Shown here: one piece after another, positions 24,666 to 33,371 of the stretch | How positions within the stretch are numbered: the first letter of the stretch is position 1 | How the letters are laid out: each line of letters starts with the position of its first letter | Assembly (NCBI RefSeq): GCF_003327285.1 | Contig: NZ_KZ848475.1 | Location: 248,001-312,000, forward strand | Direction of reading: 5' to 3' | DNA: 64,000 nt | From: Microbacterium sorbitolivorans | GTDB lineage: Bacteria > Actinomycetota > Actinomycetes > Actinomycetales > Microbacteriaceae | Position numbers and translations under genes: made by a program | Notes under the pieces: generated by a model | Database searches by the model: none | What the model saw: only the letters and a program-made list of their open reading frames with translations | What the model was told of the DNA's origin: nothing

Positions 24666-25646
24666 ATGCGCAAGTCCCTCCTCGCGGCGGGCTCCGTCGC
24701 TATTCTCGGCCTCGGCCTCGGTCTCGCCGGTTGCAGCAGCGCAGCCGAAGAGCCCGACTCGATCACCATCTCGCTCGTCCCCTCCGTGCAGGGTGAGGAT
24801 CTGGCCGAGGCCCTCGACCCGCTGACCGAGTACCTCTCGGACGGCCTCGGCATCGAGGTCAAGGGTGTCGTCGCCGACAACTACAACGCGACCGTCGAGG
24901 CGCTCGGCGCCGACCAGTCGCAGGTCATCATCAGCGACGCCGGCTCGCTCTACAACGCCATCAAGCAGTACGACGCGAAGCTGATCCTCCGCGACGTGCG
25001 CTTCGGCGCGACGAGCTACGCGGCGGTTGCCTACACGAACAACCCCGACAAGTACTGCGACGACGAGCCCGTCATGGCGACCTACGCGGCCGGCCCCGTC
25101 GAGCTGTCGTACTGCAACGGCCTCGAGGACGGCACCGCGACCGGTCAGGGCCCGAAGGGCCTCGAGCACCTCGCCGATGCCAAGGGCGCCAAGGTCGCGC
25201 TGCAGGCCGCGACCAGCCCCGCCGGTTACCAGTACCCGATCGTCGCGTTCCAGGACCAGGGCCTCGACACCGACACCGACATCGAGCAGATCCCGGTCGA
25301 GGGCAACAACAACGCCGTCATCGCCGTGGCCAACGGCGACGCCGAGATCGGCTTCGCCTACTGGGACGCCCGCGTCACCGTCACCGACGAGATCCCCGAC
25401 ATCGCCGACAAGGCCGTCGCGTTCGCGTACACCGACATGATCCCGAACGGCGGCGTCGCGGTCAGCGACTCGCTCTCCGACGAGACCGTCGAGAAGCTCA
25501 CGCAGCTGCTCGACGACTACGCCGACTCGTCCGACGAGGCGAAGGACATCATGTTCGAGCTCGTCGGCCTCTCCGACTGGACGGCCGATACGGCCGAAGA
25601 CGAGATCACCCGCTACGGCGAGATCCTCGAGAAGTTCTCCAACTGA
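24666..25646 (+). CDS. Phosphate/phosphonate-type ABC transporter substrate-binding lipoprotein (PhnD-like)
   Basis: A 326-aa lipoprotein with lipobox LAGC (Cys23). Its mature part has the PhnD/TauT-like fold: [51 protein letters not shown], the mobile loop [20 protein letters not shown] and [15 protein letters not shown]. These proteins capture phosphonates, phosphite or related anions. ATG 24666 has AAGGA 8 nt upstream; earlier in-frame starts lack this and would spoil the signal peptide. It is followed closely by phnC. Ligand identity cannot be read from sequence. Confidence 0.88.
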   Translation: MRKSLLAAGSVAILGLGLGLAGCSSAAEEPDSITISLVPSVQGEDLAEALDPLTEYLSDGLGIEVKGVVADNYNATVEALGADQSQVIISDAGSLYNAIKQYDAKLILRDVRFGATSYAAVAYTNNPDKYCDDEPVMATYAAGPVELSYCNGLEDGTATGQGPKGLEHLADAKGAKVALQAATSPAGYQYPIVAFQDQGLDTDTDIEQIPVEGNNNAVIAVANGDAEIGFAYWDARVTVTDEIPDIADKAVAFAYTDMIPNGGVAVSDSLSDETVEKLTQLLDDYADSSDEAKDIMFELVGLSDWTADTAEDEITRYGEILEKFSN

Positions 25647-25648
25647 CG

Positions 25649-26464
25649 ATGACAGATACCGCTCACGCCGCGGGGGCTTCGGCCTCCGCGGCATGGCCGA
25701 TCCGTCTTGAGAACGCATCGGTCACGTACCCCAACGGCACCGCCGCCCTGAAGAACGTCACGCTGACGATCGAGCCGGGCGAGATGGTTGCCGTCGTCGG
25801 CCTTTCCGGATCCGGAAAATCGACCCTCATCCGCACCGTCAACGGCCTCGTCCCCGTGACGAGCGGATCCGTGACGGTCGGACCGCACGAGGTCTCGTCC
25901 CTGAAGGGGCGCGGCATGCGCGAGCTGCGCAGCAACGTCGGCATGATCTTCCAGGCGTTCAACCTCGCCGAGCGCGTGAACGTCTACCGCAACACCCTCG
26001 TCGGCCGCTTCGCCGGCCAGAACGCCTTCCGCTCGTTCTTCGGCACCGCCTCCGCGGAGGATCGCCAGATCTCGCTCGAGGCCCTCGACTCCGTCGGCAT
26101 GCTCGACAAGGTGTGGACCCGCGCCGGATCCCTCTCCGGCGGCCAGAAGCAGCGCGTCGCGATCGCGCGCGCCCTGTCGCAGGATCCGCGGGTCATGCTC
26201 GCCGACGAGCCCGTCGCGAGCCTGGATCCGCCCACCGCACACGCCGTCATGCACGAACTCACGCGCCTGAACGCCGAGCGCGGCCTCACGGTGCTCGTGA
26301 ACCTGCACCTCATGGACCTCGCGCGCGACTACACGACGCGCATGATCGGCCTCCGTTACGGCGAGGTCGTCTACGACGGCCCCGCGGCGAGCGCGACCGA
26401 CGCCGACTTCGAGCAGATCTACGGACGCCGGATCCAGCCGCAGGACCGCCTGGGAGCATCGTGA
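25649..26464 (+). CDS. phnC: ABC transporter ATP-binding protein, PhnC-like
   Basis: A 271-aa ATPase for the phosphonate-type importer. Walker A is GLSGSGKS near residue 52, signature SLSGGQKQR, Walker [17 protein letters not shown] and a terminal switch histidine in [10 protein letters not shown]. The order [23 protein letters not shown] is typical of PhnC. It starts 2 nt after the binding-protein stop and overlaps the first permease by 4 nt. Confidence 0.92.
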   Translation: MTDTAHAAGASASAAWPIRLENASVTYPNGTAALKNVTLTIEPGEMVAVVGLSGSGKSTLIRTVNGLVPVTSGSVTVGPHEVSSLKGRGMRELRSNVGMIFQAFNLAERVNVYRNTLVGRFAGQNAFRSFFGTASAEDRQISLEALDSVGMLDKVWTRAGSLSGGQKQRVAIARALSQDPRVMLADEPVASLDPPTAHAVMHELTRLNAERGLTVLVNLHLMDLARDYTTRMIGLRYGEVVYDGPAASATDADFEQIYGRRIQPQDRLGAS

Positions 26465-27255
26465 CCCTCACCCTGCCCCCGAAGCCGCGCACGTGGCCGA
26501 AGACGCTTCTCATCGTGGCCGCCCTCGTGGCGTTCACGGTGTTGACGTGCCTTCCGGCGATCGGCGGCGTCGACCTCGACTTCGCCGCCATCGCGAAGAA
26601 CTGGCGGCACGGTGCCTCGAAGCTCGCGCAGCTCGCGCAGCCCGACTTCACGTTCCTGCCGCGCACGTGGATCCCGATGCTCGAGACCATCCAGATGGCG
26701 ATCATCGGCGCCGCCTTCGCCGCCGCGGTGTCGGTTCCGCTGACGCTGTGGGCCGCGCGGCCGACGAACCCCAACTCGGTGACGCGCGGGATCGTGCGCG
26801 CCGTGATCAACGTGATCCGCTCGGTGCCCGACCTCGTCTACGCGACGATCCTCGTGGCGCTGACGGGCGTGGGCGCGCTGCCCGGCCTCATCACGCTGTT
26901 CCTCTTCGACCTCGGCGTCGTCGTGAAGCTCGTGTCCGAGGCGATCGACTCCGACAAGCACGCCTACCTTGAGGCGGGGCACGCCGCGGGCGCGACGCAG
27001 TTCCAGCTGAACCGCGCGCTCGCGCTGCCGCAGTCGCTGCCGCTCTTTGCGAACCAGTGGCTGTATGCGCTCGAACTCAACGTGCGCATCTCGGCGATCC
27101 TCGGAATCGTGGGCGCCGGCGGCATCGGTCGCCTCCTCAACGAACGCTTCGGCTTCTACGCGTACGACGACGTCTCGGTGATCATCCTCGAGATCCTCGT
27201 CGTCGTGATCCTCATCGAGGTCGTCTCGAACCTGCTGCGAAAGAGGCTCGCATGA
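26461..27255 (+). CDS. phnE: Phosphonate-type ABC transporter permease PhnE (first copy)
   Basis: A 264-aa membrane protein with about five to six helices. It shows PhnE hallmarks: [44 protein letters not shown], the docking loop [25 protein letters not shown] and [19 protein letters not shown]. The start is GTG 26461, overlapping phnC. Two different PhnE-type permeases follow each other, so the channel is probably a heterodimer. Confidence 0.9.
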   Translation: MTLTLPPKPRTWPKTLLIVAALVAFTVLTCLPAIGGVDLDFAAIAKNWRHGASKLAQLAQPDFTFLPRTWIPMLETIQMAIIGAAFAAAVSVPLTLWAARPTNPNSVTRGIVRAVINVIRSVPDLVYATILVALTGVGALPGLITLFLFDLGVVVKLVSEAIDSDKHAYLEAGHAAGATQFQLNRALALPQSLPLFANQWLYALELNVRISAILGIVGAGGIGRLLNERFGFYAYDDVSVIILEILVVVILIEVVSNLLRKRLA

Positions 27256-28064
27256 ACGCGCTTCCCGCTCCCCCGTCCAAGACGCGGGCGACGGTCTGGT
27301 CGATCGTCGCGGGGCTCGTGCTCCTCGCGTGCATCGTGTTCCTCGACGTCGACTGGGCCGCGCTCTTCGGGCTGCCGCGCTCGTCGTGGGAATACGGCGT
27401 GCTCATGTTCTCGGATCCGACGTGGGAGAAGCTTCCGCGAGCCCTGTTCGAGACCTGGCGTTCGATCTCGATGGCCTGGCTCGGCGCGATCGGCTGCGTC
27501 GTCTGCTCGATCCCCCTCGGCATGCTCGCCGCCCGCGGCGTCGGGCCGACCTGGCTGCGAATGATCCTGCGCGGCATCTTCGCGGTCATCCGGGCGGTGC
27601 CCGAGGTCATCATCGCCCTCATCCTGCTGACCGTCACGGGCCTCACGCCGTTCACGGGAGCCCTCGCCCTCGGCATCGCCGGCATCGGCACCCAGGGCAA
27701 GTGGGTCTACGAGACGATCGAGTCGCTGAACGACGACGCGTCCGAGGCCGTCGCGGCCGCGGGCGGCGGCAAGGTCGCGGTGCTGCGCTGGGCCCTGTGG
27801 CCCGCCGCGCTCCCGACCCTCATGTCGTTCGCGCTCTACCGCTTCGAGCTCAACATCCGCATGTCGGCCGTGCTCGGCCTCGTCGGCGCGGGCGGTATCG
27901 GATCCATGCTGTCGAACTACACGAACTTCCGCGAGTGGGGTACCGTCGGCATGCTGCTGATCGTCGTCATCGTCGCCACGATGCTCGTAGACCTCGTCTC
28001 GGGTGCCATCCGGCGCCGCATCATGGAAGGATCCCGTGCCCGTGGTTTGGTCCGGAGCCGCTGA
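27252..28064 (+). CDS. phnE: Phosphonate-type ABC transporter permease PhnE (second copy)
   Basis: A 270-aa paralogue of the preceding permease with the same core: FETWRSISMAWLGAIGCVVCSIPLGMLAARG, RAVPEVIIALILL, SEAVAAAGGGKVAVLRWALWPAALP and IRMSAVLGLVGAGGIGSMLSNY. ATG 27252 overlaps the first permease stop. Its last 29 nt overlap the RpiR reading frame, so regulator and transporter are made together. Confidence 0.9.
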   Translation: MNALPAPPSKTRATVWSIVAGLVLLACIVFLDVDWAALFGLPRSSWEYGVLMFSDPTWEKLPRALFETWRSISMAWLGAIGCVVCSIPLGMLAARGVGPTWLRMILRGIFAVIRAVPEVIIALILLTVTGLTPFTGALALGIAGIGTQGKWVYETIESLNDDASEAVAAAGGGKVAVLRWALWPAALPTLMSFALYRFELNIRMSAVLGLVGAGGIGSMLSNYTNFREWGTVGMLLIVVIVATMLVDLVSGAIRRRIMEGSRARGLVRSR

Positions 28065-28899
28065 CGCACCCCTCACCGCGCGGATCCGCGCGCTCGCCCC
28101 GTCGCTACACGCGGGCGAGCGCCGGGTCGCCGAGTTCGTCGTCGGCGACCTCGCCCTCGCGATCGAGTCGACCGCGCAGGACCTCGCCGACGCCGTCGGC
28201 GTGGGCCGCGCGACGGTCGTGCGCACGGCGCAGACGCTCGGCTACGACGGATTCCCGCAGCTGCGCGTCGCTGCCGCGCAGGAGCTCTCGCACGTGCACG
28301 TCGCCTCGACCGACGACACCCTCGTCGGATCCCTGCGCGCCGCCGCCGACCGGTTCGCGTCGCGGATCGGCGACTCGGTCGCGGCGCTCACGGAGGAGTC
28401 GCTGCGCTCCGCCATCTCGGCCCTCGACGAGGCGGGGCGCGTGCTCATCGTCGCGAACGGCCTCAGCTCGCCGCTCGGGCTCGACCTACAGCTGCGCCTG
28501 ACAGCGGCCGGTCGCCCCGCCGAGATCCTCCACGACGCGCTCGCGCAGCGCATCGCCGCGCGCCAGCTGTCTGCGAACGACGTCTGCGTGATCGTCTCCG
28601 GATCCGGTGCCAACGAGACCTCGCTCGCCGTCGCCCGCGCGGCCCGCGACGCGGGCGCGACCGTGCTCTCGATCACGTCGTTTGCCCGCTCGGCGCTCGC
28701 TTCCGGATCCGATACCGCGCTCGTCGTGCCGTCCATGTCCGACTCGTTCCAGGACGAGCTGCTGCACACCTCGCGCGTCGCGCTCGTGCTCGTGATCGAG
28801 ACGCTGGTCGACTCGTTGATCAAGCACCGCGGCCCGCGCGGCCGCGAGGCCCGCGACGCGGTGCTGCGGGAGCTGGGGAACGCGCTGTCGGAGCCGTGA
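28036..28899 (+). CDS. RpiR/MurR-family transcriptional regulator with SIS domain
   Basis: A 287-aa regulator. The N-terminal RpiR helix-turn-helix is near residues 10-75: ARIRALAPSLHAGERRVAEFVV, then TAQDLADAVGVGRATVVRTAQTLGYDGFPQLR. A C-terminal SIS sugar-phosphate-binding domain follows (VLIVANGLSSPLGLDLQLRL, VCVIVSGSGANETSLAVARAARDAGATVLSITS). SIS ligands are usually phosphosugars, which hints that the imported compound, or its product, is a sugar phosphate or phosphonate sugar. The start is GTG 28036 with AAGGA close upstream; GTG 28042 is an alternative. It is the last gene of the operon and probable repressor at 23933. Confidence 0.85.
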   Translation: MPVVWSGAADAPLTARIRALAPSLHAGERRVAEFVVGDLALAIESTAQDLADAVGVGRATVVRTAQTLGYDGFPQLRVAAAQELSHVHVASTDDTLVGSLRAAADRFASRIGDSVAALTEESLRSAISALDEAGRVLIVANGLSSPLGLDLQLRLTAAGRPAEILHDALAQRIAARQLSANDVCVIVSGSGANETSLAVARAARDAGATVLSITSFARSALASGSDTALVVPSMSDSFQDELLHTSRVALVLVIETLVDSLIKHRGPRGREARDAVLRELGNALSEP

Positions 28900-28912
28900 C
28901 GGGTCTCTTTCC

Positions 28913-29121
28913 GGCCTGAACTGGGACACGCTTCTTTGCGTGTCCCAGTTGAGGAGGGAATAGCGCCGCCATTCCCGCACAAAGTGGGACACGGTGCGGG
29001 GCGTGTCCCAATTAAGGCGGGAATAGCGCCGTCATTCCCGCACAAAGTGGGACACGCTACGAGGCATGTCCCAGTTAAGGAGCGAATAGCTCCCCCATTC
29101 CCTCACAAAGTGGGACACGCC
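28913..29121. repeat. Family A hairpin array, locus 2 (63-nt period), in the gene-free stretch before the helicase
   Basis: The 379-nt stretch between the RpiR stop (28899) and the helicase start holds this array and the helicase leader. A right half-unit at 28913-28931 is followed by full hairpins starting at 28938, 29001 and 29064, exactly 63 nt apart. Units share GTGTCCCA, GGGAAT/ATTCCC and AAGTGGGACACG. Because 63 is a multiple of three, one frame stays open across the array, but I do not consider it coding. Confidence 0.88.
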
Positions 29122-29151
29122 CCGCCCGGGGATCCGTTCAGGCAACACCTG

Positions 29152-29278
29152 TAGTGTGGCGGGGAACGTGATTCGCGTTCGTCGTCGCGGTTTGCTCGAG
29201 CTGAAGCTCGCACCGCTCCCCGTGGCGAATCGGATTCGGCATCCGCCGCGTTCGCCCGCTTCTCATAGAGAGACAGCT
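29152..29278 (+). promoter_or_regulatory. Promoter and long 5' leader of the DEAD-box helicase gene
   Basis: TAGTGT at 29152-29157 is a -10 candidate without a clear -35. It would give a leader of about 115 nt before ATG 29279. The leader contains a short stem around GCTCGAGCTGAAGCTCGC. Long leaders are common for cold-inducible helicase genes, so control at this level is plausible. Confidence 0.4.
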
Positions 29279-30742
29279 ATGTCTGCTGCCCCGTCATTCG
29301 CCGATCTCGGCGTTCCCGCGAACCTCGTCGACGCGCTCGTCGCGATGGATCGTCCGACCCCCTTCCCCATCCAGGCCGCCACCCTGCCGTCCACGCTCGC
29401 GGGCATGGACGTTCTCGGCCGCGGTAAGACCGGATCCGGTAAGACGCTCGCATTCGCGATCCCGCTTGTCGCGCGGCTCGCGGGCCTGCGCCGGATCCCC
29501 GGCGAGCCCACCGGACTCGTCCTCGCCCCGACGCGCGAGCTCGCGACGCAGATCGCCGCGTCGATCACGCCGCTCGCCAAGGCCGCCGGCCTCAACGTGA
29601 CGACCGTCTTCGGCGGCGTCTCGCAGCGCCCGCAGGAGCAGGCGTTCCGCGCCGGCGTCGACATCGTCGTGGCCTGCCCGGGTCGCCTCGAAGACCTCAT
29701 CAGCCAGAAGATCGTGTCGCTCGGTAACGTGCAGATCACCGTTCTCGACGAGGCCGACCACATGGCCGACCTCGGCTTCCTGCCCGGTGTGACCCGCCTG
29801 CTGTCGCAGACCCCGACGCAGGGTCAGCGCATGCTGTTCTCGGCAACGCTCGACAACGGCGTGGACAAGATCGCGAAGCGCTTCCTGTCGAACCCGGTCG
29901 AGCACTCGATCGACCCGGCCGACTCGCCCGTGCCCGACATGACGCACCACGTCTTCGAGGCCGCCGATCAGGACGCGAAGAAGGACCTCATCAAGCTGCT
30001 CGCCTCGGGCACCTCGAAGCGGATCCTCTTCTCGCGCACCAAGCACCAGGCCAAGCGCCTCGCGAAGCAGCTCACCGCGGCGGGCATCCCCGCCGTCGAC
30101 CTGCAGGGAAACCTGTCGCAGAACGCGCGCGACCGCAACCTCGCGGCGCTGTCGGACGGTAGCGTCCGCGTGCTCGTCGCGACCGACGTCGCCGCCCGCG
30201 GCGTGCACGTCGACGGCATCGATCTCGTCGTGCACATGGATCCGCCGGCCGACCACAAGGCCTACCTGCACCGCTCGGGCCGTACCGCCCGCGCTGGCGC
30301 GTCGGGCGACGTCGTCACCCTCATGACGCCGGAGCAGCGCCGCGAGGTCAAGGATCTCCTCCGCCGCGCCGGTATCAAGGCGCAGCCGCAGCAGGTCGAC
30401 GCCTCGAGCGCGGCCGTCATCGAGCTCGTCGGCGAGATCGCCGAGCACGTCGCTCCCCGCCCGGGCGGTCCCGGATCCGGCAACGCCCCCGCGCAGCAGT
30501 CGGCCGGCACCTCGAGCGGCGCGAACGCGCAGCGCAAGCGCGCGGCGCGCGAGCAGCGCGAACGCCAGGGCGGATCCCGCGGCGGGCAGCCACGCGGCGG
30601 ACGCGGTCAGGGCGGTCGCGGATCCGGTTCGGGTGCGGGTTCGCGCTCCGGATCCGGATCGCGCACGAGCCAGGGCGGCGGACGCCCGGCCGGCCAGGGC
30701 GGACGCTCAGGCGGCGGCCAGCGCCGCGGAGGCCAGCGCTAA
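29279..30742 (+). CDS. DEAD-box ATP-dependent RNA helicase
   Basis: A 487-aa RhlE/DeaD-type helicase. It has the Q-motif PTPFPIQAATL, motif I GRGKTGSGKT, Ia PTRELATQ, II LDEADHMAD, III FSAT, V ATDVAARGVHVDG and VI HRSGRTARAG. The last 70 or so residues are an RGG-like tail rich in Gly, Arg, Ser and Gln, typical of RNA-binding ends in actinobacterial helicases. ATG 29279 is chosen because the conserved core starts directly after it. A rho-independent terminator follows at 30751. Confidence 0.93.
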   Translation: MSAAPSFADLGVPANLVDALVAMDRPTPFPIQAATLPSTLAGMDVLGRGKTGSGKTLAFAIPLVARLAGLRRIPGEPTGLVLAPTRELATQIAASITPLAKAAGLNVTTVFGGVSQRPQEQAFRAGVDIVVACPGRLEDLISQKIVSLGNVQITVLDEADHMADLGFLPGVTRLLSQTPTQGQRMLFSATLDNGVDKIAKRFLSNPVEHSIDPADSPVPDMTHHVFEAADQDAKKDLIKLLASGTSKRILFSRTKHQAKRLAKQLTAAGIPAVDLQGNLSQNARDRNLAALSDGSVRVLVATDVAARGVHVDGIDLVVHMDPPADHKAYLHRSGRTARAGASGDVVTLMTPEQRREVKDLLRRAGIKAQPQQVDASSAAVIELVGEIAEHVAPRPGGPGSGNAPAQQSAGTSSGANAQRKRAAREQRERQGGSRGGQPRGGRGQGGRGSGSGAGSRSGSGSRTSQGGGRPAGQGGRSGGGQRRGGQR

Positions 30743-30750
30743 TAGCCACG

Positions 30751-30790
30751 AGGGGCGCGAGAACTCAGGTTCTGGCGCCCCTCCCTGTTT
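30751..30790 (+). terminator. Terminator of the helicase gene
   Basis: AGGGGCGC (30751-30758) pairs with GCGCCCCT (30775-30782), with an inner AGAAC/GGTTCT stem and the tail CCCTGTTT. Confidence 0.8.
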
Positions 30791-30846
30791 GGGTCGCCAT
30801 AAATCGTCGCCTCGGGGCACCCGAAGGCGACGATTTATGGCGACCC
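30791..30846. repeat. Long hairpin between convergent genes
   Basis: Perfect 21-nt arms at 30791-30811 and 30826-30846, with further pairing across a one-base bulge near the loop. It sits between two separate terminators, so its role may not be termination. No second copy was seen. Confidence 0.7.
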
Positions 30847-30859
30847 ATTAGTTATGGAG

Positions 30860-30896
30860 AAGGGCCGCTGCAGGCGATTAACCTGCAGCGGCCCTT
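30860..30896 (-). terminator. Terminator of the ferredoxin-NADP reductase gene
   Basis: 15-nt perfect arms (30860-30874 and 30882-30896) around a 7-nt loop, 12 nt beyond the reductase stop; a pyrimidine-rich tail follows on the minus strand. Confidence 0.75.
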
Positions 30897-30908
30897 CCTG
30901 ACGACGGG

Positions 30909-32282
30909 TTACTCGCCGCGCGAGATCTTCACCATCTCGTCGCGCGGGACGACCTTGATGCGGGCGCGACCCTCGGGCTCGCCGAGCGCGATCTCGTGCT
31001 CGTCGAGGCGGTGCCAACCATCGAGGTCGGTCCACTTGACGTCGCGCGAGGCGAGCAGGGCGGGGATGGCGTCCTCCGACGGATCCTCCGGCTGCCACCA
31101 CGATGCCTGGTCGTTGACGAGGTGCGTGACGGTCTCCATCGCGTCGGACTTCGTGTGGCCGATGAGGCCGACGGGGCCGCGCTTGATCCAGCCGGTCGCG
31201 TAGACGCCGGGGAGGATGTCGTTCGAGTCCTCCGCGAGCACCTGGCCCTCGTGATTCGGGATCACGCCGTGGCGGTGGTCGAACGGAACGCCCGGCAGCG
31301 GGGATCCGAAGTAGCCGACCGCGCGGTACAGCTGCGACAGCGGCTGCTCGCGCAGCTCGCCCGTGCCCACGACGCCGCCAGCGCCGTCGGCCTTCGTGCG
31401 CTCGTACACGAGCGCCGTGACGTTGCCCTCGTCGTCGGTCTTGACCTCGACGGGCTTCGCCCAGAAGTGCAGGTGCAGGCGACGCGACGCGGTACCGCCG
31501 GCGTTGTTGACGCTCGGCAGCTCGCGCCACTTCTGCAGCACGCGGTCGATGACCTTGACCTGCTTGTTCGACGCGATCGCCTCGAGCGACGCCTCGTCGT
31601 ACTCGAAGTCTTCGTCGTACACGACCATGTCGACGTCGTTCAGCTCACCGAGCTCGCGCAGCTCGAGCGGCGTGAACTTGACCTGGGCCGGTCCGCGGCG
31701 CCCGAAGACGTGCACGTCGGTGACGGGCGAGTTCTTCAGCACCTGGTAGACGTTGTCCGGGATCTCGGTGGGCAGCAGGTCGTCGGCGTGCTTCGCGAGC
31801 ATGCGGGCGGCGTCGAGCGCCACGTTGCCGTTGCCGAGCATGCCGACGTGCTGGCCCTCGATCGTCCACGTGCGCGCCACGTCGGGGTGCCCGTCGAACC
31901 AGCTGACGAAATCGGCCGCTCCGAAGGATCCCTTCGCGTCGATGCCCGGGATGTCGAGCGACGCGTCGCGGATCGCGCCCGTCGAGAAGATCACGGCGTT
32001 GTAGTGCTTCTTCAGGTCATCGAGCGTGATGTCCTCGCCGAACTTCACGTTGCCGAAGATACGGATGTCGCCGCGGTCGAGCACGTCGCGCAGCGCGTTC
32101 ACGACGCCCTTGATGCGCGGGTGATCCGGCGCCACGCCATAACGCACGAGACCATACGGCGCCGGAAGGTGCTCGAACAGGTCGATCGACACGTCGAAGC
32201 TGCGCTCGGTGCGCAGCAGGATGTCGGCGGCGTAGATTCCGGCGGGGCCGGCGCCAACGATGGCAAGGCGGAGCTTTGTCAT
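30909..32282 (-). CDS. Ferredoxin-NADP(+) reductase, FprA/adrenodoxin-reductase type
   Basis: A 457-aa flavoprotein moving electrons between NADPH and ferredoxin. The FAD-binding motif is VGAGPAGIYAAD at residues 8-19. The NADP-binding segment is MLGNGNVALDAARML near residue 150, and the C-terminal FAD motif is GVYATGWIKRGPVGLIGHTKSDA. Length and order match mycobacterial FprA. AAGGAT lies 8 nt before ATG 32282. It precedes the polyprenyl synthase and menG on the same strand but is separated from them by 27 nt, so it may be read with them. Confidence 0.93.
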   Translation of the reverse strand: MTKLRLAIVGAGPAGIYAADILLRTERSFDVSIDLFEHLPAPYGLVRYGVAPDHPRIKGVVNALRDVLDRGDIRIFGNVKFGEDITLDDLKKHYNAVIFSTGAIRDASLDIPGIDAKGSFGAADFVSWFDGHPDVARTWTIEGQHVGMLGNGNVALDAARMLAKHADDLLPTEIPDNVYQVLKNSPVTDVHVFGRRGPAQVKFTPLELRELGELNDVDMVVYDEDFEYDEASLEAIASNKQVKVIDRVLQKWRELPSVNNAGGTASRRLHLHFWAKPVEVKTDDEGNVTALVYERTKADGAGGVVGTGELREQPLSQLYRAVGYFGSPLPGVPFDHRHGVIPNHEGQVLAEDSNDILPGVYATGWIKRGPVGLIGHTKSDAMETVTHLVNDQASWWQPEDPSEDAIPALLASRDVKWTDLDGWHRLDEHEIALGEPEGRARIKVVPRDEMVKISRGE

Positions 32283-32309
32283 ATCGCGGATCCTTCTGGT
32301 ACGGGTGGG

Positions 32310-33371
32310 TCAGGCGTCGCGGTCGGCGAGCTGACGAGCAAATCGGGTGAGCGCCTCGCGAACGTTGCCGCGCGGGAGCACCTTGAGCGCGTCGACGGCC
32401 TCGTTCGTCCAGTCGAGCGCGAGCTGCTGCGTGCGCGCCGTGACGTCGTGGTCGCGGAGCTCGGTGATCTCGCGATCGAGAACCGACGGATCCGCGCCCT
32501 GGCGGATCGCCTCGGCGCCCTCGTCGATGCGGCGTGCGAGATCGACGTCGGCGGGCTTGTCGCTCGCCTTCAGGAGCAGGTACGGCATCGTCACGACGCC
32601 GGCGCGCAGGTCGGTGCCGGGCACCTTGCCGGTCGCCTCGGCGTTCGCCGACAGGTCGATGACGTCGTCGGCGAGCTGGAAGGCGACGCCCACCTTCTCG
32701 CCGTAGACGCGCAGCGGCTCGCGGTACTCGTCGCCCGCTCCCGCGAAGAACGCGCCGGACTGCGCGGCTGCCGCGATCAAGGATCCGGTCTTGTCGGCGA
32801 GCACCTGGATGTAGAACTCGATCGGGTCGTCGTCTTCGCCCGCTCCGACAGTCTCGTGGAGCTGGCCCATCACGAGGCGCTCGAAGGTCTCCGACTGCAG
32901 GTCGACCGCGACGTCGCCGTGGCGGCCCATGACGCGGCTTGCGCGGGCGAGAAGCAGGTCGCCCGTGAGGATCGCGGTGGAGTTATCCCACACCCGGTGC
33001 GCGGCGGGAACCCCGCGGCGACGGTCGGCGCCGTCCATGACGTCGTCGTGGTACAGCGACCCGAGGTGCATCAGCTCGAGCGCGACGGCCACATCGCGCA
33101 CCGCCGGCGTGATTCCCTCACCCAGCTGCGCCGTGAGCATCACGAGCATCGGGCGCACGCGCTTGCCGCCCGCCTCGTAGAGGTAACGGCTCATGGCGTC
33201 GACCAACGGATCCGCCGCGCCGAGCTCCTCCGCGATCGCCGCTTCGACGGTCTCGAGGCCCTCTTCGATCGTGGCGGCGAGACGCTTTGCCGCACGCCCA
33301 GCGAAAACGCGGTCGCTCAGACCGAAACGGCTCGCCAGCTGCGTGCCCGGGGAAACGGGGCTCGTAGTCAC
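32310..33371 (-). CDS. Polyprenyl diphosphate synthase (menaquinone side chain)
   Basis: A 353-aa trans-prenyltransferase. The first aspartate-rich motif is YHDDVMDGAD, the second is LADDVIDLSAN, with GGKRVRPMLVML upstream. It builds the long isoprenoid chain that MenA attaches to the naphthoquinone ring. The start is GTG 33371, overlapping the menG stop as GTGA, so the two are co-translated. Small residues sit before the first DDxxD, as in long-chain synthases; the exact chain length cannot be told by eye. Confidence 0.9.
   Translation of the reverse strand: MTTSPVSPGTQLASRFGLSDRVFAGRAAKRLAATIEEGLETVEAAIAEELGAADPLVDAMSRYLYEAGGKRVRPMLVMLTAQLGEGITPAVRDVAVALELMHLGSLYHDDVMDGADRRRGVPAAHRVWDNSTAILTGDLLLARASRVMGRHGDVAVDLQSETFERLVMGQLHETVGAGEDDDPIEFYIQVLADKTGSLIAAAAQSGAFFAGAGDEYREPLRVYGEKVGVAFQLADDVIDLSANAEATGKVPGTDLRAGVVTMPYLLLKASDKPADVDLARRIDEGAEAIRQGADPSVLDREITELRDHDVTARTQQLALDWTNEAVDALKVLPRGNVREALTRFARQLADRDA

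Noticed and set aside
28936..29154. Open reading frames across the family A arrays giving repeated peptides (VPVEEGIAPPFPHKVGH type)
   Set aside because: The frame is open only because the 63-nt period is a multiple of three. No start signal, codon bias or domain supports translation, and the same occurs at the other two loci.
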